NCBI RefSeq assembly: GCF_000719865.1
Contig: NZ_JOID01000010.1
Coordinates: 1-64,000, forward strand
Direction of reading: 5' to 3'
Source of the DNA: Streptomyces albus subsp. albus
Lineage (GTDB): Bacteria > Actinomycetota > Actinomycetes > Streptomycetales > Streptomycetaceae
Length of the DNA: 64,000 bases
Below the pieces are notes generated by a model. It was given only the letters and a program-made list of their open reading frames with translations, ran no database searches and was not told the origin of the DNA. Position 1 is the first letter of the stretch. Every line of letters starts with the position of its first letter. Shown in pieces: positions 39,661-48,136 of the stretch. A program made the translations under genes and the position numbers.

Positions 39661-41481
39661 CTAGGCCTGCGCGGAAGCCGCCGGCCGGAGAATCCCGTCC
39701 AGGGACTCCTCGCGCCACCGCCTCAGGAGCTCGTGGAAGGCGGCGGCGCCGTGCGGGTAGGCGATCGGGCCGTTGGGCCGGCCGCGCCCTTCGCCGTTGT
39801 AGTAGCCGGGGGTGCACTCGGCGTGGAACCACTCGTGGTCGGGGGCGTCCTCGGCCAGCGCGGCGATCCAGGCGTCCTCGGCCGCACGGGACGGTTCGAT
39901 GACGGCGCCCGCGGCTTCGGCGGCCGCGACGAGCGCCGCGGCGTGCACGGCGTGCTCGTCCAGGACATGCGTGAAGTTGACGCTGCTGGCGCTCTGCATC
40001 GCTCCCAGCCGGATCAGATTCGGGAAGCCGTTGCTGGTGAACCCGTGCAGGGACCGCGGCCCCTCCTTCGCCAGCGCGTGCAGCAACTGCACGCCGTCCC
40101 GGCCGTGCACGGGCAGTTGACCGGAGTGGATGCCGGAGACCCCGACGGAGAACCCGGTGGCGAAGACCAGGCAGTCGAGTGCGTACTCGGTGCCGCCGAC
40201 CACGACGCCGTGTTCCGTCACGCGCTCGATGCCGTGGGTGTCCGCGGTGTCGACCAGGGTGACGTTGCCGCGGTTGAACGCTTCCAGATACGCGTCGGAG
40301 AAGGTGGGGCGCTTGCAGGCGTAGCGGTACCAGGGCTTGAGCTTCTCCGCCGTGTCCGGGTCGGTGACGATCCGTTCGACGCGGGCGCGGATCTCGTTCA
40401 TCTTGGCGGCGTCCGCGGCCTCGTAGGCCGCTTCGAAGGCCGCACGGTCGCCCTGGCGGCGGAAACTCGGCAGGAGCTTCTCCAGGAGGCCGGCCGACGC
40501 CGTCCACTGGTCCGACACGAGGTCCTGTTCGCCGTCCTGTCCGGCGGTCTCCCCCGAGACGATGCGCAGGAAGTTGTCGCGGCGCTCGCGCGCCCACCCG
40601 GGCCGGCCGGCACCGACGTCCCGGGCGGTGGTGCGGCGGTTGGCGCGCACGTCCACGCTGGAGGGGGTGCGCTGGAAGACGTAGAGGTGGCCGGCGTCCT
40701 CCGCCAGTTTCGGGACGACCTGGACGCCCGTGGCGCCGGTGCCGACGACGCCCACGCGCTTGTCCGCGAGGCCGGTCAGCCCGCCGTCCGGGGTGCCGCC
40801 CGTGTAGGCGTAGTCCCAGCGCGAGGTGTGGAAGGTGTGGCCCGCGAAGTCCTCGATCCCGGGGATACCGGGGAGCTTCGGCTCGGAGAGGGTGCCGGTG
40901 GCCGTGATGACGTACGTCGCCCGGAACGCGTCGCCCCGGTCGGTCGTGACGGCCCACGCCCGGGCCTCCTCGTCCCAGGACAGCGAGGTGACCGCCGTGG
41001 AGAACAGCGCGTCCGCGTAGAGGCCGGAGGCCTCGGCGATCCGCACCGCGTGACGGCGGATCTCCTCACCGGGGGCGTACTTCCACTCGGGCACGTACCC
41101 GGTCTCGTCGAGCATCGGCAGATACACGTGCGACTCGATGTCGCAGTGGATGCCCGGGTACCGGTTCCAGTACCAGGTGCCCCCGAAGTCGCCGCCCTTC
41201 TCGATGATCCGTACCCGCGCCACGCCCTGCCGCCGCAGCCGCGCCCCCGCGAGGATCCCGCCGAATCCACCGCCGACGACCGCGACGTCCACCCTGTCCC
41301 GCAGGGGATCGCGCCCGGCTGTCCCCTCCGTGTACGGATCGGCGGCGTAGTAGCCGAACTCGGCGTCGGCGCCGCGGTACTGCCGGGTGCCGTCGGGCCG
41401 TACCCGCCGCTCGCGTTCGAGGCGGTACCGCTGCCTGAGCGCGGCGAGTTCCTCGGTGGGCGGTGTGTGCGGGTTCGTCAT
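39661..41481 (-). CDS. Baeyer-Villiger flavin monooxygenase
   Basis: 606 residues. The first Rossmann loop V-V-G-G-G-F-G-G is at ~66-71 (FAD) and a second G-T-G-A-T-G at ~247 (NADPH). The family fingerprint F-x-G-x-x-x-H-x-x-x-W-D reads F-A-G-H-T-F-H-T-S-R-W-D near residues 209-220. The enzyme inserts oxygen beside a ketone to give esters or lactones, using NADPH, FAD and O2. Length and the N-terminal extension before the FAD loop resemble cyclohexanone/phenylacetone-type enzymes. The ATG at 41481 is chosen; the ATG at 41508 lacks a ribosome site. It is divergent from an SMP-30 lactonase-like lipoprotein, with a palindrome between them, which suggests a lactone pathway. Confidence 0.93.
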   Translation of the reverse strand: MTNPHTPPTEELAALRQRYRLERERRVRPDGTRQYRGADAEFGYYAADPYTEGTAGRDPLRDRVDVAVVGGGFGGILAGARLRRQGVARVRIIEKGGDFGGTWYWNRYPGIHCDIESHVYLPMLDETGYVPEWKYAPGEEIRRHAVRIAEASGLYADALFSTAVTSLSWDEEARAWAVTTDRGDAFRATYVITATGTLSEPKLPGIPGIEDFAGHTFHTSRWDYAYTGGTPDGGLTGLADKRVGVVGTGATGVQVVPKLAEDAGHLYVFQRTPSSVDVRANRRTTARDVGAGRPGWARERRDNFLRIVSGETAGQDGEQDLVSDQWTASAGLLEKLLPSFRRQGDRAAFEAAYEAADAAKMNEIRARVERIVTDPDTAEKLKPWYRYACKRPTFSDAYLEAFNRGNVTLVDTADTHGIERVTEHGVVVGGTEYALDCLVFATGFSVGVSGIHSGQLPVHGRDGVQLLHALAKEGPRSLHGFTSNGFPNLIRLGAMQSASSVNFTHVLDEHAVHAAALVAAAEAAGAVIEPSRAAEDAWIAALAEDAPDHEWFHAECTPGYYNGEGRGRPNGPIAYPHGAAAFHELLRRWREESLDGILRPAASAQA

Positions 41482-41586
41482 GAGGGCCTCATCCTGCCGG
41501 TACGCCATAGCTGCCGTGAAGCCGCCCCGTCCGTGAACTGGTCACGCGGACACCGGAGTTGAGCAGCCCTGCATTACCGTAGCAAG

Positions 41587-41608
41587 AACCGGACAGTGTT
41601 GTCCGGTT
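41587..41608. promoter_or_regulatory. Palindromic operator in the Baeyer-Villiger/SMP-30 divergent promoter
   Basis: AACCGGACA-gtgt-TGTCCGGTT: perfect 9-bp arms around 4 bp, 105 bp before the monooxygenase start and 55 bp before the lipoprotein start. The TetR gene at 42702-43295 is the nearest candidate to bind it. Confidence 0.75.
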
Positions 41609-41663
41609 GAAGCGGAGAACATCTCCGCGTCTCCGCACGCCTCGGACAGAAAGAGCGATCCCC

Positions 41664-42686
41664 ATGCCACGACTCCCGATCCGGTCTCTCGCCGGGCTCG
41701 CCACGATCGGCCTGCTGGCCCTCACCGGCTGCGGTACGAACCCCGGCGGCCCCGCCGCGGACCGGGCACCTGCCGCCGGCGCGGGCACGGTCATCCACGC
41801 GAAGAAGCTCATGCGGCTGACGGAGGTGCACGAGGAGACCGGCATGACCCTCCTGGAGGGCCCGGTCTTCGACGAGGACGGCGGTCTGATCGTCGTCGAC
41901 GTCACCGCGCCCGCCGGCGAGCCGAAAGTGCTGCGCGTCGACGTCCGGAAGAAGACGTCCCGCCGGATCCACACCGACGACCGCGGCGCCTACACCTCGG
42001 CCCAGTTCAGCCCGCACGACGGACGCCTCTACCTGACCGACTTCTCCCACGGCGACATCGTGAGCCTGGCCCCGGACGGCAGTGATCCCCGGACGTTCTT
42101 CTCCGGTGAGGTCGACGGGGCCCGGATGAACCCCGACGACATCGCCTTCGACCGGGAGGGCCATCTGTACATCAGCGACTCCCGCGGCCTGTCCGAGGGC
42201 ACGGCGGAAGGCCGCCTGATCCGCATCAGCCGCGAGGGGGACGACGCCACCGTCCTGGCGGACGGGCTGGCGGCACCGAACGGCATCTCGTTCGACGACG
42301 GTTACCGCGGGCTGTGGGCGAGCGAGCTGACGGAGAACCGCGTCTCCTACCTCCGCCTCGACGGCAAGGGCGAAGTCGCCTCCCGGCACACCGCGCTGCG
42401 GGTCTCCGGCGGGATCGCCCAGGCCGACTCGATCGCCGTGGACGCGGACGGCAACCTCTACCAGGGACTGCACGGCCGCCCCGCGATGATGGTGTACGAC
42501 CGGTACGGTGCGCACCTGGCGACCGTCGAGGTGCCCGGCCGGGCCGCAGGGCTCGAATCGGCGACGAACGTGGCCATCACACCCGGAGGCACCCGGGCCT
42601 ACATGACCGTCAGCGGGCCGGCCGGGGGCTGTCTGTACACCTTCGAGGCACTGGCCGAGGGCACCCGGCAGTCCAACGGCGGCTGA
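41664..42686 (+). CDS. SMP-30/gluconolactonase-like (LRE family) lipoprotein
   Basis: 340 residues. A lipoprotein signal has lipobox L-T-G-C at ~20-23, so it is anchored on the outside of the membrane. The six-bladed propeller shows E-G-P-V-F-D (metal-binding Glu region), N-P-D-D-I-A-F-D, A-A-P-N-G-I-S-F-D (Asn ligand) and A-D-S-I-A-V-D-A-D-G-N. These match SMP-30/gluconolactonase/Drp35 lactonases, which hydrolyse lactones with a divalent metal. Divergent expression with the monooxygenase suggests that lactones made inside, or their relatives, are opened outside. Substrate unproven. Confidence 0.87.
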   Translation: MPRLPIRSLAGLATIGLLALTGCGTNPGGPAADRAPAAGAGTVIHAKKLMRLTEVHEETGMTLLEGPVFDEDGGLIVVDVTAPAGEPKVLRVDVRKKTSRRIHTDDRGAYTSAQFSPHDGRLYLTDFSHGDIVSLAPDGSDPRTFFSGEVDGARMNPDDIAFDREGHLYISDSRGLSEGTAEGRLIRISREGDDATVLADGLAAPNGISFDDGYRGLWASELTENRVSYLRLDGKGEVASRHTALRVSGGIAQADSIAVDADGNLYQGLHGRPAMMVYDRYGAHLATVEVPGRAAGLESATNVAITPGGTRAYMTVSGPAGGCLYTFEALAEGTRQSNGG

Positions 42687-42701
42687 CACCGCCCGCTCCG
42701 C

Positions 42702-43295
42702 TCACCCGCCGGCGGGCCGCACCGGTCCCACCTCGGCACCGAGCAGCCGCCACGCCGCCAAGGCCCGGTGTTCCCGCCGCACGCGGTCGGGGCCGGTGAC
42801 GGCGCCGGAGACCATGGCCACGGCGATCATCAGGTCGTCCGCCTCGGCGGCCAGCCGGTGGCCGTCCGGCAGGTGTCTCCGCAGGGCCCGCTCGACCCGC
42901 TCGGACAGGGCCTCGGCGTACGCGGGGATGCCGGAGTGGCCGCCCGCCGCGTCCGCGTGCAGGATGCCGATGAACGCCGCCGACTCCGCCAGGTGCCAGG
43001 TCAGAACGCCGAGGACCCGGGCCAGGTCCGCGTCCTCCGCTGCCGCCGCCTGCTCGATCTGCCGGACGTTCTCCTCCAGCACCGCGGTCACCACAGCGGC
43101 CCGGTCGGGAAAATGCCGGTACAGGACGCCCTGGCCGACCCCGGCCCGGCGCGCGATCGCGGAAAGGGGGGCCTCCAGCCCCTGCTCCGCGCAGATGTCC
43201 CGGGCGGCGGCGATCAGGGCGGCCCGGTTGCGGGCGGCGGCCTTCCGCCCCTCGTTCGCGGGCCGCCGCTCGGCGGGTATGGGGTGCTCCGTCAC
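42702..43295 (-). CDS. TetR-family regulator next to the SMP-30 gene
   Basis: 197 residues from a GTG at 43295 (in-frame GTG at 43319 also possible; neither has a clear ribosome site). The helix-turn-helix has A-R-D-I-C-A-E-Q-G-L-E-A-P-L-S-A-I-A-R-R-A-G and G-Q-G-V-L-Y-R-H-F-P-D-R. It converges on the SMP-30 gene with only 15 bp between the stops. It is the likely regulator of the palindrome at 41587-41608 by position; no direct evidence. Confidence 0.88.
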   Translation of the reverse strand: MTEHPIPAERRPANEGRKAAARNRAALIAAARDICAEQGLEAPLSAIARRAGVGQGVLYRHFPDRAAVVTAVLEENVRQIEQAAAAEDADLARVLGVLTWHLAESAAFIGILHADAAGGHSGIPAYAEALSERVERALRRHLPDGHRLAAEADDLMIAVAMVSGAVTGPDRVRREHRALAAWRLLGAEVGPVRPAGG

Positions 43296-43399
43296 CCGGA
43301 GAGGGTAACGGGGCGGCACCCGGCCGGAGGCGGGCCGTCACTCCGGGGCCGGCCGCGTGACGGACACGGCGGGCGCGGCAGGCACGGCGGACGCGAAGA

Positions 43400-43436
43400 G
43401 GCGCCGCCGCACCGGAAACCCCGGTGCGGCGGCGCC
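43400..43436 (-). terminator. Strong terminator of the acyl-CoA dehydrogenase-SDR operon
   Basis: Perfect 16-bp stem GGCGCCGCCGCACCGG / CCGGTGCGGCGGCGCC with a 5-nt loop, 14 bp past the SDR stop. It is the longest perfect stem in the window. Confidence 0.9.
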
Positions 43437-43450
43437 CAGTCGCGGTACGG

Positions 43451-44209
43451 CTAGCGCGGGGCCATGCGCAGGGCGCCGTCCATGCGGATCGTCTCGCCGT
43501 TGAGGTAGTCGTGGTCGATGATCGCGAGGGCGAGCTTCGCGTACTCCTCGGGGGCGGCGAGGCGCTGCGGGAACGGCACACCGGCGGCGAGCCCGGCCCG
43601 GAACTCCTCGGAGACGGTGGCCAGCATGGGCGTCTCGACGATGCCCGGCGCGATGGTGCAGACGCGGATGCCGTACTGGGCGAGGTCGCGGGCGGCGGGC
43701 AGGGTCAGCCCGACGATGCCGCCCTTGGAGGAGGCGTAGGCGGCCTGGCCGACCTGGCCCTCGTAGGCGGCGATGGAGGCGGTGTTGACCACCACGCCGC
43801 GCTGGCCGTTCTCGTCGGCCTCGGTCTGCGCGATGGCCTCGGCGGCGAGCGCGAGGACGTTGAAGGAGCCGATCAGGTTGACCTGGACGATCTTGGCGTA
43901 GAGGCCGAGGTCGTGGACGCCCTTCTTGCCCAGGATGCGCATGGACGGGCCGATGCCGGCGCAGTTGACGACGGTGCGCAGCGGGACGCCGGAGGACGCC
44001 GCCTCGGTGACGGCGGCCCGGACCTCGTCGCCGTCGGTGACATCGGTCGGCACGTAGCTGATGCCGGCCGTCTCCGGGGCCTTCTCGATGCTCGCGGGGA
44101 GGTCGAGGGCGAAGACCTTCGCTCCCTGCTTCACCAGGGCGGCGGCGGTCGCCGCGCCCAGGCCGGAGGCCCCGCCGGTGACGATGGCGGCGGTGTTCTC
44201 GATACGCAT
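43451..44209 (-). CDS. SDR, 3-hydroxyacyl-CoA dehydrogenase type II-like
   Basis: 252 residues. T-G-G-A-S-G-L-G is the cofactor loop with D at ~37 (F-A-L-D-L) for NAD. V-N-C-A-G-I-G replaces the usual N-N-A-G. Catalytic Ser lies in N-T-A-S-I-A-A-Y and Y-A-S-S-K gives Tyr/Lys. The C-terminal [12 protein letters not shown] motif matches HSD17B10-type 3-hydroxyacyl-CoA dehydrogenases. Its start overlaps the stop of the acyl-CoA dehydrogenase gene by 1 bp (TAATG), so the two form one beta-oxidation-type unit. Confidence 0.92.
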   Translation of the reverse strand: MRIENTAAIVTGGASGLGAATAAALVKQGAKVFALDLPASIEKAPETAGISYVPTDVTDGDEVRAAVTEAASSGVPLRTVVNCAGIGPSMRILGKKGVHDLGLYAKIVQVNLIGSFNVLALAAEAIAQTEADENGQRGVVVNTASIAAYEGQVGQAAYASSKGGIVGLTLPAARDLAQYGIRVCTIAPGIVETPMLATVSEEFRAGLAAGVPFPQRLAAPEEYAKLALAIIDHDYLNGETIRMDGALRMAPR

Positions 44210-45393
44210 TACTGCTGCTCCTTGTTCCGCACGGTGATGATGCCGCGGCTGTCCTTCTTCAGCGCGCGGCTGATCACCATGCGCTGGATCTGATTGGTGC
44301 CCTCGAAGATCTGCATCACCTTGGCCTCCCGCATGTAGCGCTCCACGGGGAAGTCACGGGTGTAGCCGTAGCCGCCCAGGACCTGGACGGCGTCGGTGGT
44401 GACCTTCATGGCGTTGTCCGTCGCCACCATCTTCGCGACCGAGGCCTCGCGGCTGAACGGCAGCCCCAGGTCCTTGAGCCGGGCGGCGGCCAGGGTGACG
44501 GCGCGGGCCGCGTCCACGGCGGCGGCCATGTCGGCCAGGACGAAGGCCAGCCCCTGGTGTTCGATGATCGGCTTGCCGAAGGTCTCCCGCTCCTGGGCGT
44601 AGCGCAGGGCGTGGTCGAGCGCGCCCTGGGCGAGGCCGGTGGCCACGGCCGCGATGCCGAGCCGGCCGGAGTCGAGGCCGGCGAGGGCGATCTGCAGGCC
44701 CTGGCCCTCGGCGCCGATGCGGCGGTGCCGGGGGATGCGGACGTTGTCGAAGCGCATGGTGGCGGTGGCCGAGCCGGTCAGGCCCATCTTGCGTTCGGGC
44801 GGGTCGGCGGAGAGCCCGGCGGTGTCGGCCGGGACGAGGAAGCAGGAGATGCCGTGCGACCTGTCCTCGGAGGTGCGGGCCATGACCGTGTAGAAGTCGG
44901 CGTATCCGCCGTGGGTGGTCCAGGCCTTGCTGCCGTTCAGCACGTAGTGGTCGCCGTCGCGGACGGCGCGGGTGCGCATCGCCGCGGGGTCCGAACCGGC
45001 GTGCGGTTCGGAGAGGCAGTAGGCGCCGAGGGTCTCACCGCCGAGCATCCCGGGGAGCCACTCCTCCTTCTGCTCGTCCGTGCCGAACGCGGCGAGGGCG
45101 AAGGAGGAGAGGGCGTGGACGGAGACGCCGACGCCGATGCTGGACCAGACCGCCCCGATCTCCTCCAGCATCTGCAGGTAGACCTCGTAGGGCTGACCGC
45201 CGCCGCCGAAGTCCTCCGGGTAGGGGAGGCCGAGGAGGCCGGCGCGGCCGAGGGTGCGGAAGACGTCGCGGGGGAACTTCTCGTTGGCCTCCCACTCGGC
45301 GGCGCGGGGGGCGAGTTCCTTCTCGGCGAGTTCACGGGTGAGACCGATGAGGTCGGCGGCTTCCCTTGTGGGGAGCGTTCGCGTTGCGGGCAT
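44209..45393 (-). CDS. Acyl-CoA dehydrogenase
   Basis: 394 residues. Typical motifs are L-G-A-Y-C-L-S-E-P-H-A-G-S-D (flavin/substrate loop), W-T-T-H-G-G-Y-A-D-F, Q-V-L-G-G-Y-G-Y-T and the C-terminal M-R-E-A-K-V-M-Q-I-F-E-G-T-N-Q-I-Q-R. The E of I-F-E-G-T is the catalytic base position of short-chain enzymes. It removes 2,3-hydrogens from an acyl-CoA and passes electrons to ETF. The ATG at 45393 has AAGGGA ~8 nt upstream. With the SDR it could carry out two beta-oxidation steps of a short or branched acyl-CoA. A TetR gene lies upstream on the same strand. Confidence 0.93.
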   Translation of the reverse strand: MPATRTLPTREAADLIGLTRELAEKELAPRAAEWEANEKFPRDVFRTLGRAGLLGLPYPEDFGGGGQPYEVYLQMLEEIGAVWSSIGVGVSVHALSSFALAAFGTDEQKEEWLPGMLGGETLGAYCLSEPHAGSDPAAMRTRAVRDGDHYVLNGSKAWTTHGGYADFYTVMARTSEDRSHGISCFLVPADTAGLSADPPERKMGLTGSATATMRFDNVRIPRHRRIGAEGQGLQIALAGLDSGRLGIAAVATGLAQGALDHALRYAQERETFGKPIIEHQGLAFVLADMAAAVDAARAVTLAAARLKDLGLPFSREASVAKMVATDNAMKVTTDAVQVLGGYGYTRDFPVERYMREAKVMQIFEGTNQIQRMVISRALKKDSRGIITVRNKEQQ

Positions 45394-45699
45394 GGTTGCC
45401 GTCCCTTGAGTGATACTGGAGCCGATACGAGAGTATCGCCACGGGTACGGGATCGGCCAGCGGGGCGTCCTGCGGCCCGGGCCACATGACGAGGCTCGGG
45501 CCACAGGAGACCGCCCTGGGGTCCTGCTCTCGCGGCAGGCGCTCCCGGGGCGCCCGCTTCGAGGGGCCGCACCGCCGGAGGGCGAGTCCACCGCCGCCGG
45601 CCGCCGGGCGGGGCGGAGCCCGGGTGCCGCGCCGCCTCCGGCACCGGACAGGGCGCGGGGCCGGAACTGGAGGCCGCAGGCGCTGCCGGGGCCGGGAGG

Positions 45700-45754
45700 C
45701 CCCGGATCGCGGACCCCGGATCGCGGACCCCGGACCCCGGACCCCGGACCCCGG
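45700..45754. repeat. Tandem CCCCGGA-based repeat in a 392-bp intergenic region
   Basis: Two copies of a 14-bp unit (CCCCGGATCGCGGA, 45700-45727) run into three copies of the 7-bp unit CCCCGGA and a partial one. The rest of the 45394-45785 gap shows no gene. The part just upstream of the dehydrogenase start (45400-45450, A/T-richer with GATACTGGAG) probably holds its promoter. Confidence 0.8.
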
Positions 45755-45785
45755 GGAGGACGCGCGACGGTCCCGGCCTGCCGCG

Positions 45786-46358
45786 TCAGGACGAGACGGC
45801 GTGCACGATCAGCGAGGCCAGTTCGGCGTACGCGTCGGCGTCGCTCAGCCCGGTGTTCGCGGTGACCCCGCCCCGCTGGATCTCCTGCATCGTGGCGGCG
45901 ACGACCTCGCCGACGAAGGCGGCGTGGACATCACGGAAAGCGCCCGCCGCCACGCCCTCCGTGATCAGCTGCCGCACCCGGGCGGAGGCGTGGCGCGTGT
46001 TGGCCTCGTAGACCTCGCGGGCGGGCGCGAACTCGGCCATGTCGTCGAGGAAGCGCCGGGAGAGGGGCCGGAGTTGCTCGGAGACGGCGTTCAGATAGAC
46101 CACCACGCGGTCCGCCGGGGCGGAGGTGTCGGCGACCTGCTTCTCGACGGCGTCGGTCGCCGCCCGGAAGTAGTACTTCACCGCCTCCCGCACCAACTCC
46201 TGCTTGCTTCCCGCGAGTTGGTACAGCGTCGTCTTGGAGCAGCGCAGCCGCTCGGCCAGGTCGTCGAGGGTGAAGGAGGCGAAGCCCTCGGCCGCGACCA
46301 GCGCGACCAGCCGCCGGAGCAGATCGCTCTGGCGTGCGGTACGGCGGGCGGACGGCAT
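45786..46358 (-). CDS. TetR-family regulator, divergent from the MHS transporter
   Basis: 190 residues. The helix-turn-helix has F-T-L-D-D-L-A-E-R-L-R-C-S-K-T-T-L-Y-Q-L-A and a C-terminal domain with R-F-L-D-D-M-A-E-F. The ATG at 46358 is chosen; an upstream extension to 46439 is not regulator-like. It may control the divergent transporter and/or the downstream dehydrogenase operon. A palindrome lies 64-80 bp upstream. Confidence 0.88.
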   Translation of the reverse strand: MPSARRTARQSDLLRRLVALVAAEGFASFTLDDLAERLRCSKTTLYQLAGSKQELVREAVKYYFRAATDAVEKQVADTSAPADRVVVYLNAVSEQLRPLSRRFLDDMAEFAPAREVYEANTRHASARVRQLITEGVAAGAFRDVHAAFVGEVVAATMQEIQRGGVTANTGLSDADAYAELASLIVHAVSS

Positions 46359-46421
46359 GGCCCACAGCGTATCCGGTGGCGCCGGCCTCATGGGTGCCGG
46401 GCGCACTCCTGGCCGCCGACG

Positions 46422-46438
46422 TGTGGTGTCCCACCACA
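46422..46438. promoter_or_regulatory. Operator-like palindrome in the TetR/MHS divergent region
   Basis: TGTGGTG-tcc-CACCACA with perfect 7-bp arms. It lies between the TetR and transporter starts (75 bp before the transporter start). Confidence 0.6.
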
Positions 46439-46512
46439 TGGGCCGGTGACCTGCGCGTTCCTACGGTGTGGCGACACGAACGTCCGCCAACCGCCCCCGG
46501 AAGTGGTGACCC

Positions 46513-47913
46513 ATGGCTGCTACGGCACCCGCTCCACCGAACTCCACCCCGCTCAAGCGCGTCGTCGCCGCGAGCCTCATCGGCACCACCATCGAGTGGT
46601 ACGACTTCTTCCTCTACGGTGCCGCCGCGGCGCTCGTCTTCAACCAGCTCTTCTTCCCCGGATCCGACCCACTCGTCGGCACCCTGCTCGCCTTCCTCAC
46701 CTACGCCGTGGGCTTCGCCGCCCGCCCCGTCGGCGCCCTGGTGTTCGGCCACTACGGCGACAAGCTGGGGCGCAAGAAGCTGCTGGTGCTGAGCCTGCTG
46801 CTGATGGGCGGCGCGACCTTCGCCATCGGCCTGCTGCCCACCCACGCCACCATCGGCACGGCCGCCCCCGTGCTGCTGACCGTGCTGCGGCTCGTACAGG
46901 GCTTCGCCCTGGGCGGTGAGTGGGGCGGCGCGGTCCTGCTGGTCTCCGAGCACGGTGACGCGAAGCGGCGCGGCTTCTGGGCGTCCTGGCCGCAGACGGG
47001 AGCTCCGGCCGGGCAGCTGATCGCCACCGGTGTGCTCGCGGCCCTGACGGCCCTGCTGTCGGACGCCGCCTTCATGGCCTGGGGCTGGCGCGTGCCGTTC
47101 CTGCTCTCCGGCGTCCTCGTGGTGATCGGGCTGTGGGTCCGGCTGGCCGTCGACGAGTCCCCCGTCTTCCGGCAGGCACTGGAGCGGGCCGAGACCCGCA
47201 AGGCCGCCGAGAAGCCGGCCGCCGAGAGCATGCCGCTGATCGCCGTGCTGCGCCATCACTGGCGGGACGTGCTGATCGCCATGGGCTCCCGGATGGCCGA
47301 GAACATCAGCTACTACGTCATCACCGCCTTCATCCTCGTCTACGCGACGTCCGAGGTGGAGCTGAGCAAGCAGACCGCGCTCAACGCCGTACTGATCGCC
47401 TCGGCCGTGCACTTCGCCACGATCCCTCTCTGGGGCGCCCTGTCGGACCGCTTCGGCCGCCGGCCCGTCTACCTGCTGGGCGCCGCGGGTGTGGGCCTGT
47501 GGGCCTTCCCCTTCTTCGCGCTGATCGACACCGGCACCTTCGGCAGCCTCCTGCTGGCCGTCACGGTGGGGCTGGTCTTCCACGGCGCCATGTACGCCCC
47601 GCAGGCGGCGTTCTTCGCCGAGATGTTCGCGACCCGGATGCGCTACTCCGGCGCCTCCATCGGCGCGCAGTTCTCCTCGGTGCTGGCGGGCGCCCCGGCC
47701 CCGCTGATCGCCACGGCGCTCCTCAACGACTACGGCGACTCGACGCCCATCGCGCTCTACGTGATCGCCGCGGCGCTGATCACGCTGCTGGCGGTCGGGA
47801 TCGCCAAGGAGACCCGCCATCGCGATCTGTCGGAGCTCGACCCGGTCGGCGACGCCACCGCGGAGCCGGCGGGTGCCGCCGCGGCGTCCGGAGCGACGGC
47901 CCGCACGGTCTGA
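46513..47913 (+). CDS. MHS-type MFS transporter (metabolite:H+ symporter)
   Basis: 466 residues with 12 predicted helices. The metabolite:H+ symporter signatures are clear: G-T-T-I-E-W-Y-D-F-F-L-Y-G in helix 1, V-F-G-H-Y-G-D-K-L-G-R-K-K in loop 2-3, and L-R-L-V-Q-G-F-A-L-G-G-E-W-G-G. Relatives import organic acids such as dicarboxylates, 2-oxoglutarate, proline/betaine or shikimate by proton symport. Nearby 3-hydroxybutyrate dehydrogenase and acyl-CoA enzymes make a short hydroxy- or keto-acid plausible. Expression is probably under the divergent TetR. Confidence 0.92.
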   Translation: MAATAPAPPNSTPLKRVVAASLIGTTIEWYDFFLYGAAAALVFNQLFFPGSDPLVGTLLAFLTYAVGFAARPVGALVFGHYGDKLGRKKLLVLSLLLMGGATFAIGLLPTHATIGTAAPVLLTVLRLVQGFALGGEWGGAVLLVSEHGDAKRRGFWASWPQTGAPAGQLIATGVLAALTALLSDAAFMAWGWRVPFLLSGVLVVIGLWVRLAVDESPVFRQALERAETRKAAEKPAAESMPLIAVLRHHWRDVLIAMGSRMAENISYYVITAFILVYATSEVELSKQTALNAVLIASAVHFATIPLWGALSDRFGRRPVYLLGAAGVGLWAFPFFALIDTGTFGSLLLAVTVGLVFHGAMYAPQAAFFAEMFATRMRYSGASIGAQFSSVLAGAPAPLIATALLNDYGDSTPIALYVIAAALITLLAVGIAKETRHRDLSELDPVGDATAEPAGAAAASGATARTV

Positions 47914-47946
47914 CCGGCGGCGCACCGCGCGGGACCGCGGGAGACG

Positions 47947-47984
47947 GCGCCTCCGCGCCCCTGGGACAGGGGGTGCGGAGGCGC
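47947..47984. terminator. Terminator between the MHS transporter and PucR-type regulator genes
   Basis: GCGCCTCCGC / GCGGAGGCGC perfect 10-bp stem extended inward by CCCCT/AGGGG pairs, 34 bp after the transporter stop. Confidence 0.75.
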
Positions 47985-48136
47985 TTCGCCGTCCCGGCGT
48001 TCCCGGGGCCGCGCCCCGTTGCCCCGGCTCCGGGCCCGTGACCCCCGGCTCCCCGCCCCGGTGTCCCCGGCCGCGCCGCGCGGGCCGGCCGCCGGCGCGT
48101 TGCGCCACCCCGGCCGGAGCCGGGTGTCACCGCCGG

